A DNA stretch of 64,000 nucleotides from Aquila chrysaetos chrysaetos (taxonomy: Eukaryota; Chordata; Aves; Accipitriformes; Accipitridae). Under the pieces are notes generated by a model. The model saw only the letters and a program-made list of their open reading frames with translations, was not told the DNA's origin and did no database searches. The number at the start of each line of letters is the position of its first letter. Positions within the stretch are counted from its first letter, which is position 1. The DNA lies in contig NC_044010.1 of the NCBI RefSeq assembly GCF_900496995.4, positions 3,038,001 to 3,102,000 of the forward strand, given 5' to 3'. The translations under genes and the position numbers were made by a program. Shown in pieces: positions 12,816 to 25,600 of the stretch.

Positions 12816-15800
12816 GCCTTTTCTCCTCCTTCCTACTCCCAAGGATATTATCTACTCTCTTGCAGCCCAGTAAGGAACAGCAGTGTCGTGGTTTAACCAG
12901 TTGCCAAAACCAGGACAAGCAGTTACCTTGAGCTAATGCAGAGAAAAACAACTAAGACGGCAGCGAGCCCTGCAACTGGCATTCAGGATTTGGGGAAGGG
13001 TGGAGGATGGCTGAAACTCACAGCTCATTTTGTTAGGGATTACACTTCATAACCCACTCAAGGAAAACTGGATGTTGGTGGAGGCCAAAGCACAGAAGAA
13101 AATTTACTCATATGAGGGAACTGAGCAGGAATGAGTTATTACAGAAAAAAAAAAAAAGTGAGTGCAATCTTAAGTTTTGGAGAAGCTCAAGGATAATGGG
13201 AAAAACAGGAAGCAATCTATTTTAATTGGGGGAAGGGAGGATGTTCAACTTTGTTTTGTATGCTCATCAGACAACTAAAGAAACATAGTCCAGATAAAGT
13301 CATCAGAAAATGATTGCAAAACTGGTGGAGAACAACACTTTTAGAAAAAAAACATGGTTCACTGTCAGCCCTAGAGGGCATTCAAGGGTCTATCCTGGTT
13401 CACTTCTATTTCATACTTTCTACTAAAGATTTTGATTGTAGAATTGTATATGCATATGCAATGTACTAATGAGACAAAATTGGAAAAGGCAGCAAACCCA
13501 TGGTAGAAGACACAATTGGAATGAAAAACTGTCTTTATAAACTTACAGAAATTGTCAGCAGTCAACAAGATGATGTTTACTAAAGTCCAAAGCATCACGC
13601 TTTTTATATTTTTCACCCATACCACCACTTTACCTGCTGCACTGCCTACAGAAGACCATTGTAAGCCTTATAAAGGCACCTTTGGTTTGGCAGAATAGGC
13701 ATGAAAACAGTATGTCATATCACTGTCCAGACACTGCAATATTGGCACACTTACAAAGACCTACACAGACAAGATCAGAGTGTCTATGCTTGAGACTATA
13801 CCTCTAGGGATATTCTCGAACAAGATAACTTCTGAGTAAGATACCAATTCCAAGCTTTAGCTGCTATAAACTGAAAAGAAAAAGTATATCACAAAATATA
13901 TTAAAGGATTTTGCATCACAGCTGACAGCAGTTCCTAAATGAGGAGTGATCACAAGTTGAGGAATCAATGTTTTGACACTGAGTAATTGTATAGCATACC
14001 TGTAAGCAAACACTACCATTACATTAAAAAAGTGACTTTATATAGCCTTCAAGAAAAAAAAAAAAAAAATCAGCAACTGCATATTTGAATTTTTTTGTTG
14101 CACAAATTCTGATACAGGCAGTGATCTGAAGAAAAAAAACCTACGTCAATGAATTCTCAGACGCAGATTTCCAAAACCGATTTCCTGTCTCTCAGCATTC
14201 AGAAGCTTACACGGTCTTAATGCTCCTTTCAAAACTGATTATAAACAAACATACGGACATTAATTGCAAATCTCTCAGCTCTCACATGGAGTTTCAAATA
14301 GAAGGCCTGCCGTGCTGTTTACTTGCTTTTGCCTTCCCTCTCCTTAAGTACGCACTCTTGCTTGGTACCACAAATGCTTCTATCAGAGCAAGCGGAATTG
14401 GCACAATTCCAAGGTAAATTGCCATCTTGCTGTTAGAAATGCATTGTGCACAGATTTAACTTGTATTTTACCAGATTTAAGTGAGCCAATAAATTAAAAT
14501 TCAAATAAAAAGGGGTTAAGAGAAACAAGCTCTTACTCCTTTTCTTCCCAGGTGGAAGAGCAGCAGTGCACCAGTGAACTTGAATTTGTGATGTAACTCA
14601 TCACCTATACTCTGAAAAGGGAGGAGCAAGGTATAAAAGACTCATTTTTATCAAAGATAACAAAGTCTCTTTAAATCCAAGAGAAGAGAGAAAGACAGAA
14701 GAACCTCAGATATTTGTAAACACTTGTTTATAATTTGTCTTCTACTTAAATATAAAAATGAAATTTTGGAACAGTGCTGAAGACTACCAGAGACTCATTG
14801 GTATTTCCGAGGCATCAGTCCTACTCATGTGGGATACAGAGGCTCAGAGTTGCACAGAATGGGAGACCTGCAAAAAATACCTGGTAAGCAGTATTCTGCT
14901 TCCAAAGCCGTCAGTCTAACCAGACAAATGAAGCAATTGTGAAGAAAAGGTGTTACACATGTCCCATTTTTAAGATGGAGAACCTAAGTAGTAAGTCATA
15001 AAGCCATATGAGTATGTGGTAGAAGGGGGATCTCTGGAGCTCAGGCCCAGTATGTCAACCTGCAAGTTTCTGCTGTGACATCTAAATGACAGTCACCCAA
15101 GGAACATTTAGGAGGATCCAAAAGTTGCATCCTGATGCGGGCATGGGTCAAACTCAGGCTTAGCCACATCTTCTCCGGTTCCACAACTGAAGCTGTTTGT
15201 CCCTGCATTGGACTGTAACCACTGCAGTCTTGACAACACACAAAGCAGCAAATCCTTAACACCCAAATTCCTGAATGTGTACTACACTACAGATTCAGAT
15301 TATGATTAGGATTACATTTTGGAAGCAAATATTAAAGTGCTGAGGAGCACAGCAGCCTTCATTGCTTGAAAGCAGCAAGTTCCTGTCTGCTTTACAAGTT
15401 ACTGCTTTTCTGGGTCATTAACTTCCAGCTCCAGGCAGACCGAGATGAAACACCAAAGCATGTACCAGTGGCAAGACCCTTGGCAGAGAAGAAGGAATAC
15501 AGGCAGGACTGAGGAACTCATTCCTCAGCAAAAACATTCCAGTCTGGACACCCAATGTTTGGTTATCACATAAAAATATTTGGGTGATAAGCAGCTCAAC
15601 TGTGTGTTGAGCATGTGCAGATCTCCGAGTTAAATACTTTAAAATCCCGAAAAGGATCAAGTCAAGCACAGAACCAGCCCAAGTGTTAGCTGATACCACA
15701 TACAGCAGGTGAGGATTATTTCCTCTTCCTTCATCAGCTTCTCTGACATTTTTAAGATTTTACATCAATATTTTTATACACACATACATACCAGCCAATT

Positions 15801-16951
15801 TAATTACGACTGTTACTGACTTCTCATATGAAAAAAATGTGGGGGTGGGTTGGTTTGTTTTTCAAATTGATGTGGTCAGGTCCCAACAATCATTATATAT
15901 TCCTGGGATCTTGTTTACAAAGCAGGGAGAACCACTGAGACTGCCATCCCTCCATTTCAGCTTGAGTGAAGCATCACAAATCACCTAATCCTTTGTCTTT
16001 TATGGTCATGTTACATCCTTGTCCTCCACTCACTGCAAGATCCTACATCTGCTTCTTTTTAGGCTTGAGGGTTAGACAAGCAAACCCCTTTTTAATCAGT
16101 TTCACCAGCTCAGTGCAATTATTATGGAAATTAAAAAGCAGGTCTCTCCTCTCAACTCCAGTGAGTTACATTCAGAAGTCACTAATCTTCTCTTTGCAAC
16201 TTAAAACTACAGTATTCAAGTATTCCCATAATCACAGACGTTAAAAGTTTATATACTCGGGTCATGCAGTAAAACTGCTAAATGCATTTATTTACTTGTC
16301 ACTAAGATTGTTTTCAGAAGCAGAGTAGTTTAACCCTTTTTCTCAGCCTGAACTCAGTAAACTGGATCATACTGTTTCAGACTAACAGCAAAGGTAATCC
16401 AGAAAAGACAGCCTGCCTCAGCTCCACCTGTAAGCACAACCAAACAACTTTTATGAGCCACAGTTAAGTCCCCACGAACAAGCAGGAGAGTAAGAATAAA
16501 ACTATTAAACACCCCAGGAGGAGGAAAATTTTTTACTGCAAAGAGGGAAAATTCTTCCACGATGCAATTTTAGACTGGCATTATCAGAGCGATTTTGTAT
16601 TATTGAGCTTTCTCCTGTTCTGCCAAAGCAGCTGCCTATTTCCTTCCTAAACCCAGATTTCCTTTAATCATTGAAGACAGGATGCTGTGTTCTGACGAAA
16701 TGCCTTTCCTTGCCATCCCTGGTGGAGGGAATTAAAAGCCTTGCCAATCCTTTTGAAATGCAAATCTTCACCAAGTAGGTTTTATGCCTCTTGTTATTGT
16801 TGCCTCTCCCTGAAGAGCACATGTTAGGTGGAACAGTGAACAGTGGACTCTCTATTTATTTTCTAAAATGACTATTGTCTTGCTCTGCAATCCCCTAATC
16901 TCTAAATTTTCATTTTCCTCTTTCCTCCTCCTCAAATCTCACATTTTTCAA

Positions 16952-17015
16952 GCAAAAAAGCTGTCACCTCTAGATGGCAAAAAAGCTTGTTACCTCTAGA
17001 TGGCAAAAAAGCTTG
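16952..17015. repeat. 25/26-bp tandem repeat, about 2.5 copies
   Basis: The unit, approximately 'gcaaaaaagcttgttacc' followed by 'tctagatg', occurs at 16952-16976 (with a one-base indel) and 16977-17002. A partial third copy begins at 17003. The near identity indicates a fairly recent local duplication in presumed intron 2 of GTF2E1. Confidence 0.9.
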
Positions 17016-19262
17016 ATCCTCCAGCAGCAAAATCATTCTCTTATCTGCATAGCCAATATGGCTCGATAGAATTTCTTTCTTCAAATATTAACTATTTCTG
17101 TTACCTTGAGACCTTAACAGTATAAACATTCAGCCCAAATGCTTCTTTTTGTGTTATTAACAGAAAAATTCTTCCTCTGCCTCTTTTTGGAGAGCATGGG
17201 CAGGGGAATAGCATTTTAATTAAAAAGGAGGAGTACTATTAGAATGAGTAAGAAGCACACAGACCAATAATCTAATACATGACAGGAAAAAAAGAAGATA
17301 CTGAACCTGAGCCTCCCCGGGAGCAAGGAAGTGTCAATATGAAGACTCTTAGCATAGTTTTGTTCTTTTGGTTCAATTTCAGCCCACAGTTGTGGGGGAC
17401 GATGCAGAAAGATAATTACTTCCAAAAATGAAAGTTAAGTTTTGTGCAACAGGACAAAGTTCTTCAGAAAAAATCTTCTACACTGCAAAATATTCTCCCG
17501 AAGTCAGTGATAAGGGCTATACTGAATCACTAGAAGGGTTAAAGCAAGACTGAAAAATGCAGTGAAAATACATATTTATGAGCAACTCTGTGCTGATGGA
17601 AGTGGAGTTCAGAGGGGTTTTTTTCTCTATTTTAGGAGCAGAAATTAAGAATTTTACACTATTCAACAATGATACGTTAGTAGAACTTACAGACTCTAAC
17701 ATCAAGCTGTCAAGAAATTCAGACAGAAATTTTAACGTTCATAGCTGATAACTGATTAGCAGCATGCTTAACAATACAAACCTCACCTTATTTTTGGCTT
17801 TATTTTGTAATGGGACTCAAAAAAAAAAAAAAAGCAAGCAATGAATATATTACCTACATGCATTCCCAGTTGCACCTATTCATCAGAAACTGCAGTTAGC
17901 AAGAAACAGAATGAGCACTATTGCTTGTGGAACATTTTTGTCCCTTCAAATATTTTAAATACAAATCTGTTCAACACCGGCATATTACTGTGAGTTCTCC
18001 ATTTCAGTTGTGCAAGTTTTAGATATACACCAGGCTGTCTGCACTTCTGATTAAAGCAAGCAATGACAACGAACATACAGTCTGTGGGCAAGGAAGGACT
18101 CTTTAGAAGAATTTGAATTTGTGTTCCTCCTGCCATCTTCTTTCAAGAGTTGCTTTGCCACAAGCATGTGTATCAGGCGATGTTTAAGTAGAACCACCAA
18201 AGTATAGATCCCTTGAGTTGGCTACCTCGTAGGCTATGTGTCCAGGTTCAGAAAGAGTATTTCTGACACAATATCCCAATTCGCACACCTAACCTTTTTG
18301 AAATGTGCAATAGCTTCAGACAGTGTGGAAGATCAAGCTCTCTTATAGCTCAACAGAAGGCTAACGGAAGCAAAGAACATTTGCTTTGCTTCCTAACTTT
18401 GTAATCCACTCAAATCTCTTGGCCCAAATCCACCCAAATGCTGTGCCTACATTTCTCCAACTACTATACTGACATAACCTTTGTCTACAACACTGATGTG
18501 CACACAGCTTCACAGCAGTCGGCCACTCTTTTGGAAAACCAGCTGCCAAATTTCTCGCCGCAACATGTCACACAAGATAGAAGGAACCAGCAACTTTCTA
18601 TTAAAATGAACTTGAATATTGCTTTGGATTTGAGATTACTGTTGGTAACCTCAAACCCATCTACCATATTTAAGAACCAGATTGAATCTAGCGGGGACAC
18701 AAATAGTTCTTATTCTTGTAAATGAACGAAAGCAGATTTTGTACGCTGGCTGGGCATGTGTGGATGGCAACTGCAAAAAGTGTATGTTTGGCATGTAGGG
18801 GGATGGCATTACTGCCAGCTCTCAAGCATTTCCATTAGGGCACCTGCTGCAGTTTCACTTGGCATGCTCCTGCAAGCCACTTCATCCTCACAATACTCGG
18901 CTATTGTGAAAACTGGCTAGCAGAAACCATCCTCATTGGAACCCCTGCAGCACAATTGATCAGCTCACTACAGAAACCCCATGTTTTTCACTCATTCATA
19001 CAATTGATATTTCTTGGTAAGCTGGGAAACCAGTCTGAACTGACATGATAACAGAAAGAACAGCTTGAATGTTGCCAGAGGGGAAGTTGTTAATTTTTCA
19101 GACAATGTAACAGATTAGTGGAAAGGATATTTGTCCAAACTCACAGATCAAGGTTCAAATGTACACGTCTTGAGTACAGAATTAAGTGGCAATAGGGACC
19201 AACTTTGACCTTTTCAACACATGACAATGCATTCACATCTTTAAAGTGTGAAAAGCTAAATG

Positions 19263-19398
19263 CAAAAAAAAAAAACCCAAACAAAATTAAAAAAAAAACG
19301 CAAAAACACATACAACCCAAAACCAACCCACCAAAAAATACCAAAACAAAAATGCACACCCCACCCACAAAAACAACCACCCACACCAACCTAAAAGC
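19263..19398. repeat. A/C-only low-complexity block
   Basis: About 135 bp of plus strand consist almost entirely of A and C (runs of A broken by C, CC or CCC), with only a handful of G or T. The open frames across it (lysine/threonine/proline-rich on one strand, tryptophan/phenylalanine/valine-rich on the other) are compositional artefacts and not genes. Confidence 0.85.
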
Positions 19399-19626
19399 AC
19401 TTTACCAGACCGGGAAGAGAAAGAGTCTCTTCCCTCCTCTTCCCATCCCTCAAGAGTAAGAGATTTCACTCTTCTGCCACAACTGCTTTTCATCAGGCTA
19501 GTCTCAAATTCAGGCATTGAAAAAAAGATCAAAGAACAGAAGACTACTTCACTAGACATACTGAAAGTTAGGCCCGCCTGAGAAGGCATATTGCTTTAAA
19601 AAGAAGCAATTGAACTTGGAACACTT

Positions 19627-19666
19627 TACCTTGCAAGGTATGGTATAACATCTTACCTTGCAAGGT
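19627..19666. repeat. two copies of a perfect palindrome
   Basis: A 14-bp perfect palindrome, taccttgcaaggta, lies at 19627-19640. A 12-bp perfect palindrome with the same core, accttgcaaggt, lies at 19655-19666. Because each copy is its own reverse complement, the pair is at once a direct and an inverted repeat separated by 14 bp. Function unknown; it could be a paired binding site or a transposon-derived remnant. Confidence 0.8.
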
Positions 19667-22600
19667 GTTACAATTTCTACTTCTGCCTGTAGAGGACTTA
19701 CTTTTCATCCTCAAAAAAATACTATAAAGTTCCAAACACTCAAACCAAGCAAGTCAGAACTCCTCTAACCAGAACTGGCTTCAGCAAACCATTCTGGGCA
19801 GCTTTCATTTGTGTTCTAGAGTTTGTGTACAGCTTAGTAGTGTTTTCAAGACTTCTACATCTACTTGTTTAAATGACCTTTTGGTCAGGGCTCCCGAAAG
19901 ACTCCTTCAGATGGGCAAGAAGTTTCTGCTATATGCCTCCACATAGCAAAAAGACAGACACATCTCTGGTGCATCTGAGAGATACATGCAGAAAATGGGG
20001 GAAAAAAAAAAAATCCTGAAGTAAAATACTTCCTCTTGAAGAAATACCAGATGACCACAGATACTTTCCCTTTCCACTTCACCCTGTAGAACTTGTGAAT
20101 AGTTGAAGAAAAGCTGATCGAATCTACCTAATGAAGCATTTCACGGTAAAGCCCCCGTTACCACCAATCTTACAAGACTTACTCATAGACTCATGAAGGA
20201 TTCATACAGGTGCCTATGACATTCTACTGTTACTTCATCGTGACTTACCATTTTTGACCACCATAATTACAGTATTACTATGCCATCTCACCACCCGTCA
20301 GGCAACACTGACAAGGCATCAGCACCATGCCTGACCTGCAGCATGCGCTGGAAGACATATTTCAGTAGGATGGACACACTTGGGCCTCTAACTTCTACCC
20401 TGATAGCACTTTGGGAAAAAACACACCATGTGTATTACTCTGATCTTAATTTGAAAAACAAAAAAGACACTAGCTTTTTCTGGCCAAGGACCCAGTGCAG
20501 CTATACAAAGACAGTCCAGGGGCCCAGACAGCAGTTCAAAATATGTTTCTCCAGAGCACTGTATGGGATACAAGCTAATAAGCTCTGCCAGGGAGCCACA
20601 GCAGGTTACCAGTGAAGAATAAGGCATGCAAGGTGCTCTACAGGCATAGCAGTGCTGTAACTCAGTTGTGAAATAGCAACTTGATCACAGCCTGCAATGT
20701 ATAGGCAGAATTGCCTATATGTATTTATTTCTTGGGCATAGTTTAGGTAGCAAACTCCAGAAAATTCAAAAGTTATCAACTGAATTTGCTTCTGCATTTC
20801 ACAACAACAACATTAGTCTATATTTCATGCTATGGTTCCTGCTGACCTGGGTTTGCAATTACAGAAGGGGAGCAATTTAACATTTAATGTCTTAAATAGA
20901 AGAAAAAAAAAAAAAAAAAGAAGCACCTTCAGAACCACTTTGTATTACCTAGAGGAACACTGAGTTGCTCATTCATCTCAGCGTGCAGACCATTTTTAGC
21001 CCAACTAAATTAAAAATACTGTAACAGAATTTTTGAATGTTCAAAGACATTTCCTTGAAAAGGTAAATTAAACATTCAAAAAATGGACTGCATGAGACAC
21101 ACATCAAATTATTGATCGTTCAGAAGCGCCGGATGATTTAATACATATTCAATATAAAATTGTAAAAGAAGAGAGGAATCCTTTCCTCTCCTCAGTAAGA
21201 GCTATTTCTGCTCCAGCTCATATGCATGACCTCAGCAGCTCTGAGCTGACAGAGTTCTTCCCTCTGTCCTACTGTGGATAAATTGATCCAGACAGTAAGC
21301 AGAGAAAGATGCAACTGGACAGAGGGAATATCCAAAGGAAGCTCATTAGGAATTAAGGAACTTTTTTTTTTTTTTAAACTTCAACCAAGAAGACTATGCT
21401 AAAATACCTACTGAGCCAACATACTATACCCTCAAATTGTATCCAACAGCAGAGAGACTGCAACACAAGTAACAGGATTCTCCTTGAGCTCCTGATCCAA
21501 CTTACAGATACCCATGCCTAAAAGGATGACATGCTTTGCAGATGGTATTACCAAGGATGCAGTTTCAAAAGAACAGCAAGTTACTAGAGTAAAAGATAGG
21601 AATGCTACAGTCCAGCTTTCATCACTGCAAACGGCTTAGCAATATTCACAGATTTTAGAGAGATCTTGCTGTTATCTATTTCAATTTGCAAAGCCAAGAG
21701 AAAAGTGAAAAGTGATAACCTTTACTTGAAGGGCAATTATTTCTTGCACTTCTAATAATAAAATGTCCTTTGCAGACAAAAAAAAATGGTATCAATACTG
21801 TAAGTCAGGGCATGTGTTTATCAGATACTGTTTTTAATCTAAGAGACACAGCACACCAGCCAGAGGTCAATGTGGAACACGGGGAAGTGACCAGCCAGCA
21901 CTCTACGGGCAACAGCTTTTCTGAATCCTCCAGTCTGATGTTCTGCATAGCACAGGCTAACACTACCTTCACCTGCTTCTCCACCAAGCTGAGATCTGTG
22001 GTTAGACTAGATAGTTATCTTCCAGACAGGGTGTCCAACCCGCAGAGAAAGAGTTCAAGTTAGAGATGAAACCTACACATCCCTTTCAAGTCATTCTAAA
22101 GAGTATTCTTACTTTTAGAAAAACATGCATTAATTCTGATATGTTTTTCTCAATTTTCCCTTCCCTGTGGCTCCAGGCCTTATCAAGCTGAAGCAGAGTA
22201 AAGCTGACAGATATACTCTTGGAGCTTTTGCCAGAAATTTGAATAGAAACAGAGAAACTAAGCAGAGCATGGGCAGTTTCCTTCTGTTGGTGTTTGCCAA
22301 AAGCTCTCAGTGGCAGCACAGACAAACAAAATGAACAAAATGCGCCTGTAAAGTCAAGAAAAATCACACTGATGGGTTTACATATACTTGGAAAGCTAAC
22401 AACAATTAAAAAAAAAAAACTTCACAGAACTTGAAGTTGTTCAAAACGGAATTGCTCTGAATCCTTTCTTTTTCAAGGGAAGTTTCTGGTATGCCAATTT
22501 ACAAAAAGACTTTTAAAGTCCTAATTTTGGCTGGTAAATAGCCGCAAATTGTTGTAGTGGTAATATCATATAGCACAGCACAGCAGTACATGGTAGACAA

Positions 22601-25600
22601 AGCTATCCAGAATGCCTGTTCTGAAAATCATTGAACCCAAAGGACAAGAATCAACACCATAAAGATCAAACAGGATTGACTACATAGTGTGAATATGTAG
22701 AATAAATAGCTTTAAGTGATTTTTTTTTTTCTCTCTCTAATGGCTGGAAGGGACAGAACACAAAAAGAGATGTACCAGAAATGGACACAAGAGCTCCACA
22801 AGAAAAGGCAAAAAACAGGGAGAAGGGGAAGCATAAGAAAAAATTAACAAAATAGACAGGACAGGCTCAAAAGTAATTTGAATCAGATAAGGAAGATTTG
22901 AAGCTAGTGTAGAACTTGCCTGAGGAAGTGGAAATTCAAAACAAGAAGAGAAGAAGACAGATGTGTTCCGAATAGCTCACTGAGGATGAAGTGAAAAGCT
23001 GAGCACTCAGAAGAAAAGGCAGTAGCTCTACAAGTCAACACATAAGACCAAAGCAAAAATCAAAGACTAGTCAAATTTCTAATCTCAGTAACAGGGCCCA
23101 AACCATACAAACGCTCAGCTGCATACAGGCTGCCTGAATGTGATATAAGGTGCCTTGTGACAGGTACAGAAAACCAGTCTCTGAACACATTATGTGCAAT
23201 TCTGTTATGAAGTACAAAAATGACATGAGAGGCTGACAGTTAAAACGAGTTAAAATGAAATTCAAGGTGTTGTCTTCCCTTCTATAAAACTGATATTGCC
23301 ACCTTCAATCTGTTCTTCCCAAATTAAATTTCATATCAGCACACAAAATAAGAAAGGGATCCAGGTACACAGTATGTTACTATTACAGTGCATCTTCAGG
23401 AACAGTAAGATAGCTATATCCAAAATCATTCATCAAACCAAGAGCAAACTGTGGGAGGGCAAAGAGTAGACAAGTAATTAGCTGCTATGATTTCCAATAA
23501 CAACAAAAGACTCCAGTGATTACAACAGCAATTAAGAACATCCCAACAGCATCATCTTCCTGATTCACGTTACCCACTTATCTTTCATCCTTTTCCTTCC
23601 ACTATTATTCATGTCTTATCTAACTGAATGTTATGGTGAGGACAATGTATAGATGTACATAAGAGAGAGACCAACTGTAATTACAATTTACTGTTAACAT
23701 CAAGATTTTTCTTCACAGTAACAGAAGGGAAAGAAACACAAGACTGGATAAAAAATATATTGCAAAGGTAGAAGAGAACAGAGGAAAAACTACTTCATCT
23801 AGTGTTATATTTTCCTTCTAACATCAAATTCACCTGCTATGCTGGTGAGTATCCTGATACGGTTTGGCATTTAGAATACCTAAAGAAATCCAGGGCTGAA
23901 TAATAGTGTGATGCACTGCGGGATCTCATTTCTGTCACTCCTTCACTTCAACTCCACTCTCCCTTTTGCAGTTTCTAGTCACATACTTCCTTTCAAATTG
24001 ACCTTGAATTTGACAGTCAACTCCAACGCTACACTAGATTTACAAATATGATTAGGGTATGAGAACAGGATACATCAGAGAGACCTTCCCCAGCCAGATC
24101 CAATTAATCACACTACAGAACACATATCCATGAACATAATTTCCAGTTTTGTGACATTCAATAAATTAATCAACCCAAACCCGTATGTATAGAGAAAAGA
24201 AGACAGCTCCCTCTACTGGGTGAGACAATGCAGCTCCTCCTCTCCTTCCCCCCAAACTCCGAAGAACAGACTTGTGCATATTTAATTCTCCAAGAATTTT
24301 TTTTTTTTTAAATCCAATCCACAAGATGGTATCAAGTTGTTTTGGTTGCTCTGCAATATCAGGAATTGGCCTACAGAAACCAAATTTCCGTAGTTTCTAC
24401 ATTGAAAAGCGCAGAGAAGAAAATTCTTCCCATAGGCCTGTGTAAGAGCCTGATGAAGTAACGTTCTATTTCTAGGTGAAACACTTGAAAACCCGTATGT
24501 CAGTGTTCACTGTCAGCCCAGGTCTGGGAAGAGATGGATTTCAGCAGTTATTCACTGTATGCATTTAACAGCTGGCTTTTCTTACTGCTATTCAGTTGAA
24601 CTTTCTTGTACATCCCTGCCTCAAGACATAGCCCTTACCTTGTTTAAGGGAATGGCTGCAGCTTTCCACCTACATGAGGCTTCATCACAATGGCAGCTGC
24701 GTGCAATTGCTCACATGCAGAACAAAGTGATGAAAAATCAGAGCACAGGTAGACAGCAGACAATGGCACAAGTGAAAGGCAATGATCTATATTTCAAGTG
24801 CTTATATTAGGATCTTCTAGGAAAACTACAATCTTTTTCCTTTCTCAGTCATCCCATCTGAAACACAAGGCTAGAAGTAACACCTTTCATTCATATAGCA
24901 TTACTGTTTTTCTTTCTGTAGATCTCAAAACACTCACAAAAGTGGGTAAGCACTGTCCGCTCAGCAGAACAACTCAGCCTTCACCAATTCCTGTCAAAGG
25001 CACTACCAGGTCAATAGGCAAACCGCAAATCTGCGACCTCTTGAATCAGAAAGTTCTTCTTAGCTTTGCTAAAAATTTCCACAGCAAACTTTTGCAAAAT
25101 AAAAGCACCCAGTGTCCAGGCTGTTTGCCTCTAAAAGCAGAAGTTACTGATACTGCTTCTTTGGAGGCAACAATAAAAACTGCCACTGAGGAGAAAATGT
25201 AATATCTGAAGATCTGTTCAAGCTCTTCATTTAGAGCATAAGGGACTAAAACTCATGACCTTGGCACACCGTGGTTAGAGCTGGCAGGCACTCACTGGTC
25301 AACCAAGTGATTCCTCCAACACAACATGTTTCTTTTCTTCTCGCTTTTCAAAAGATCGCTTTCTGAGTTGGAAGCAGCAGCAAAACTCTGGGTTTTTTTG
25401 TCACCTTGACTTTCACCATCTGACAGTTTGTTTAACATTGCACAATTCCTGTCTTTGAACTTCCTACGAGTACCAGACAACCTTTGTTCAACCTTTGACA
25501 GCATAGTAAGTTTTTGGAGCTTTTTTGGGTTGAGATGTTTAATGGCAGAAAAAGGTATGGAGAAAAATCATACAATACTTTTAAAAACAGAGATATCACA

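Noticed and set aside
12883..12900. tgtcgtggtttaacc, resembling the start of an avian endogenous-retrovirus LTR
   Set aside because: Only about 15-20 bases fit and the following sequence does not continue as an LTR; too short to call.
14960..15060. MIR-like stretch (cccatttttaagatggagaa and following)
   Set aside because: The similarity is loose and from memory; no core that could be asserted without a repeat search.
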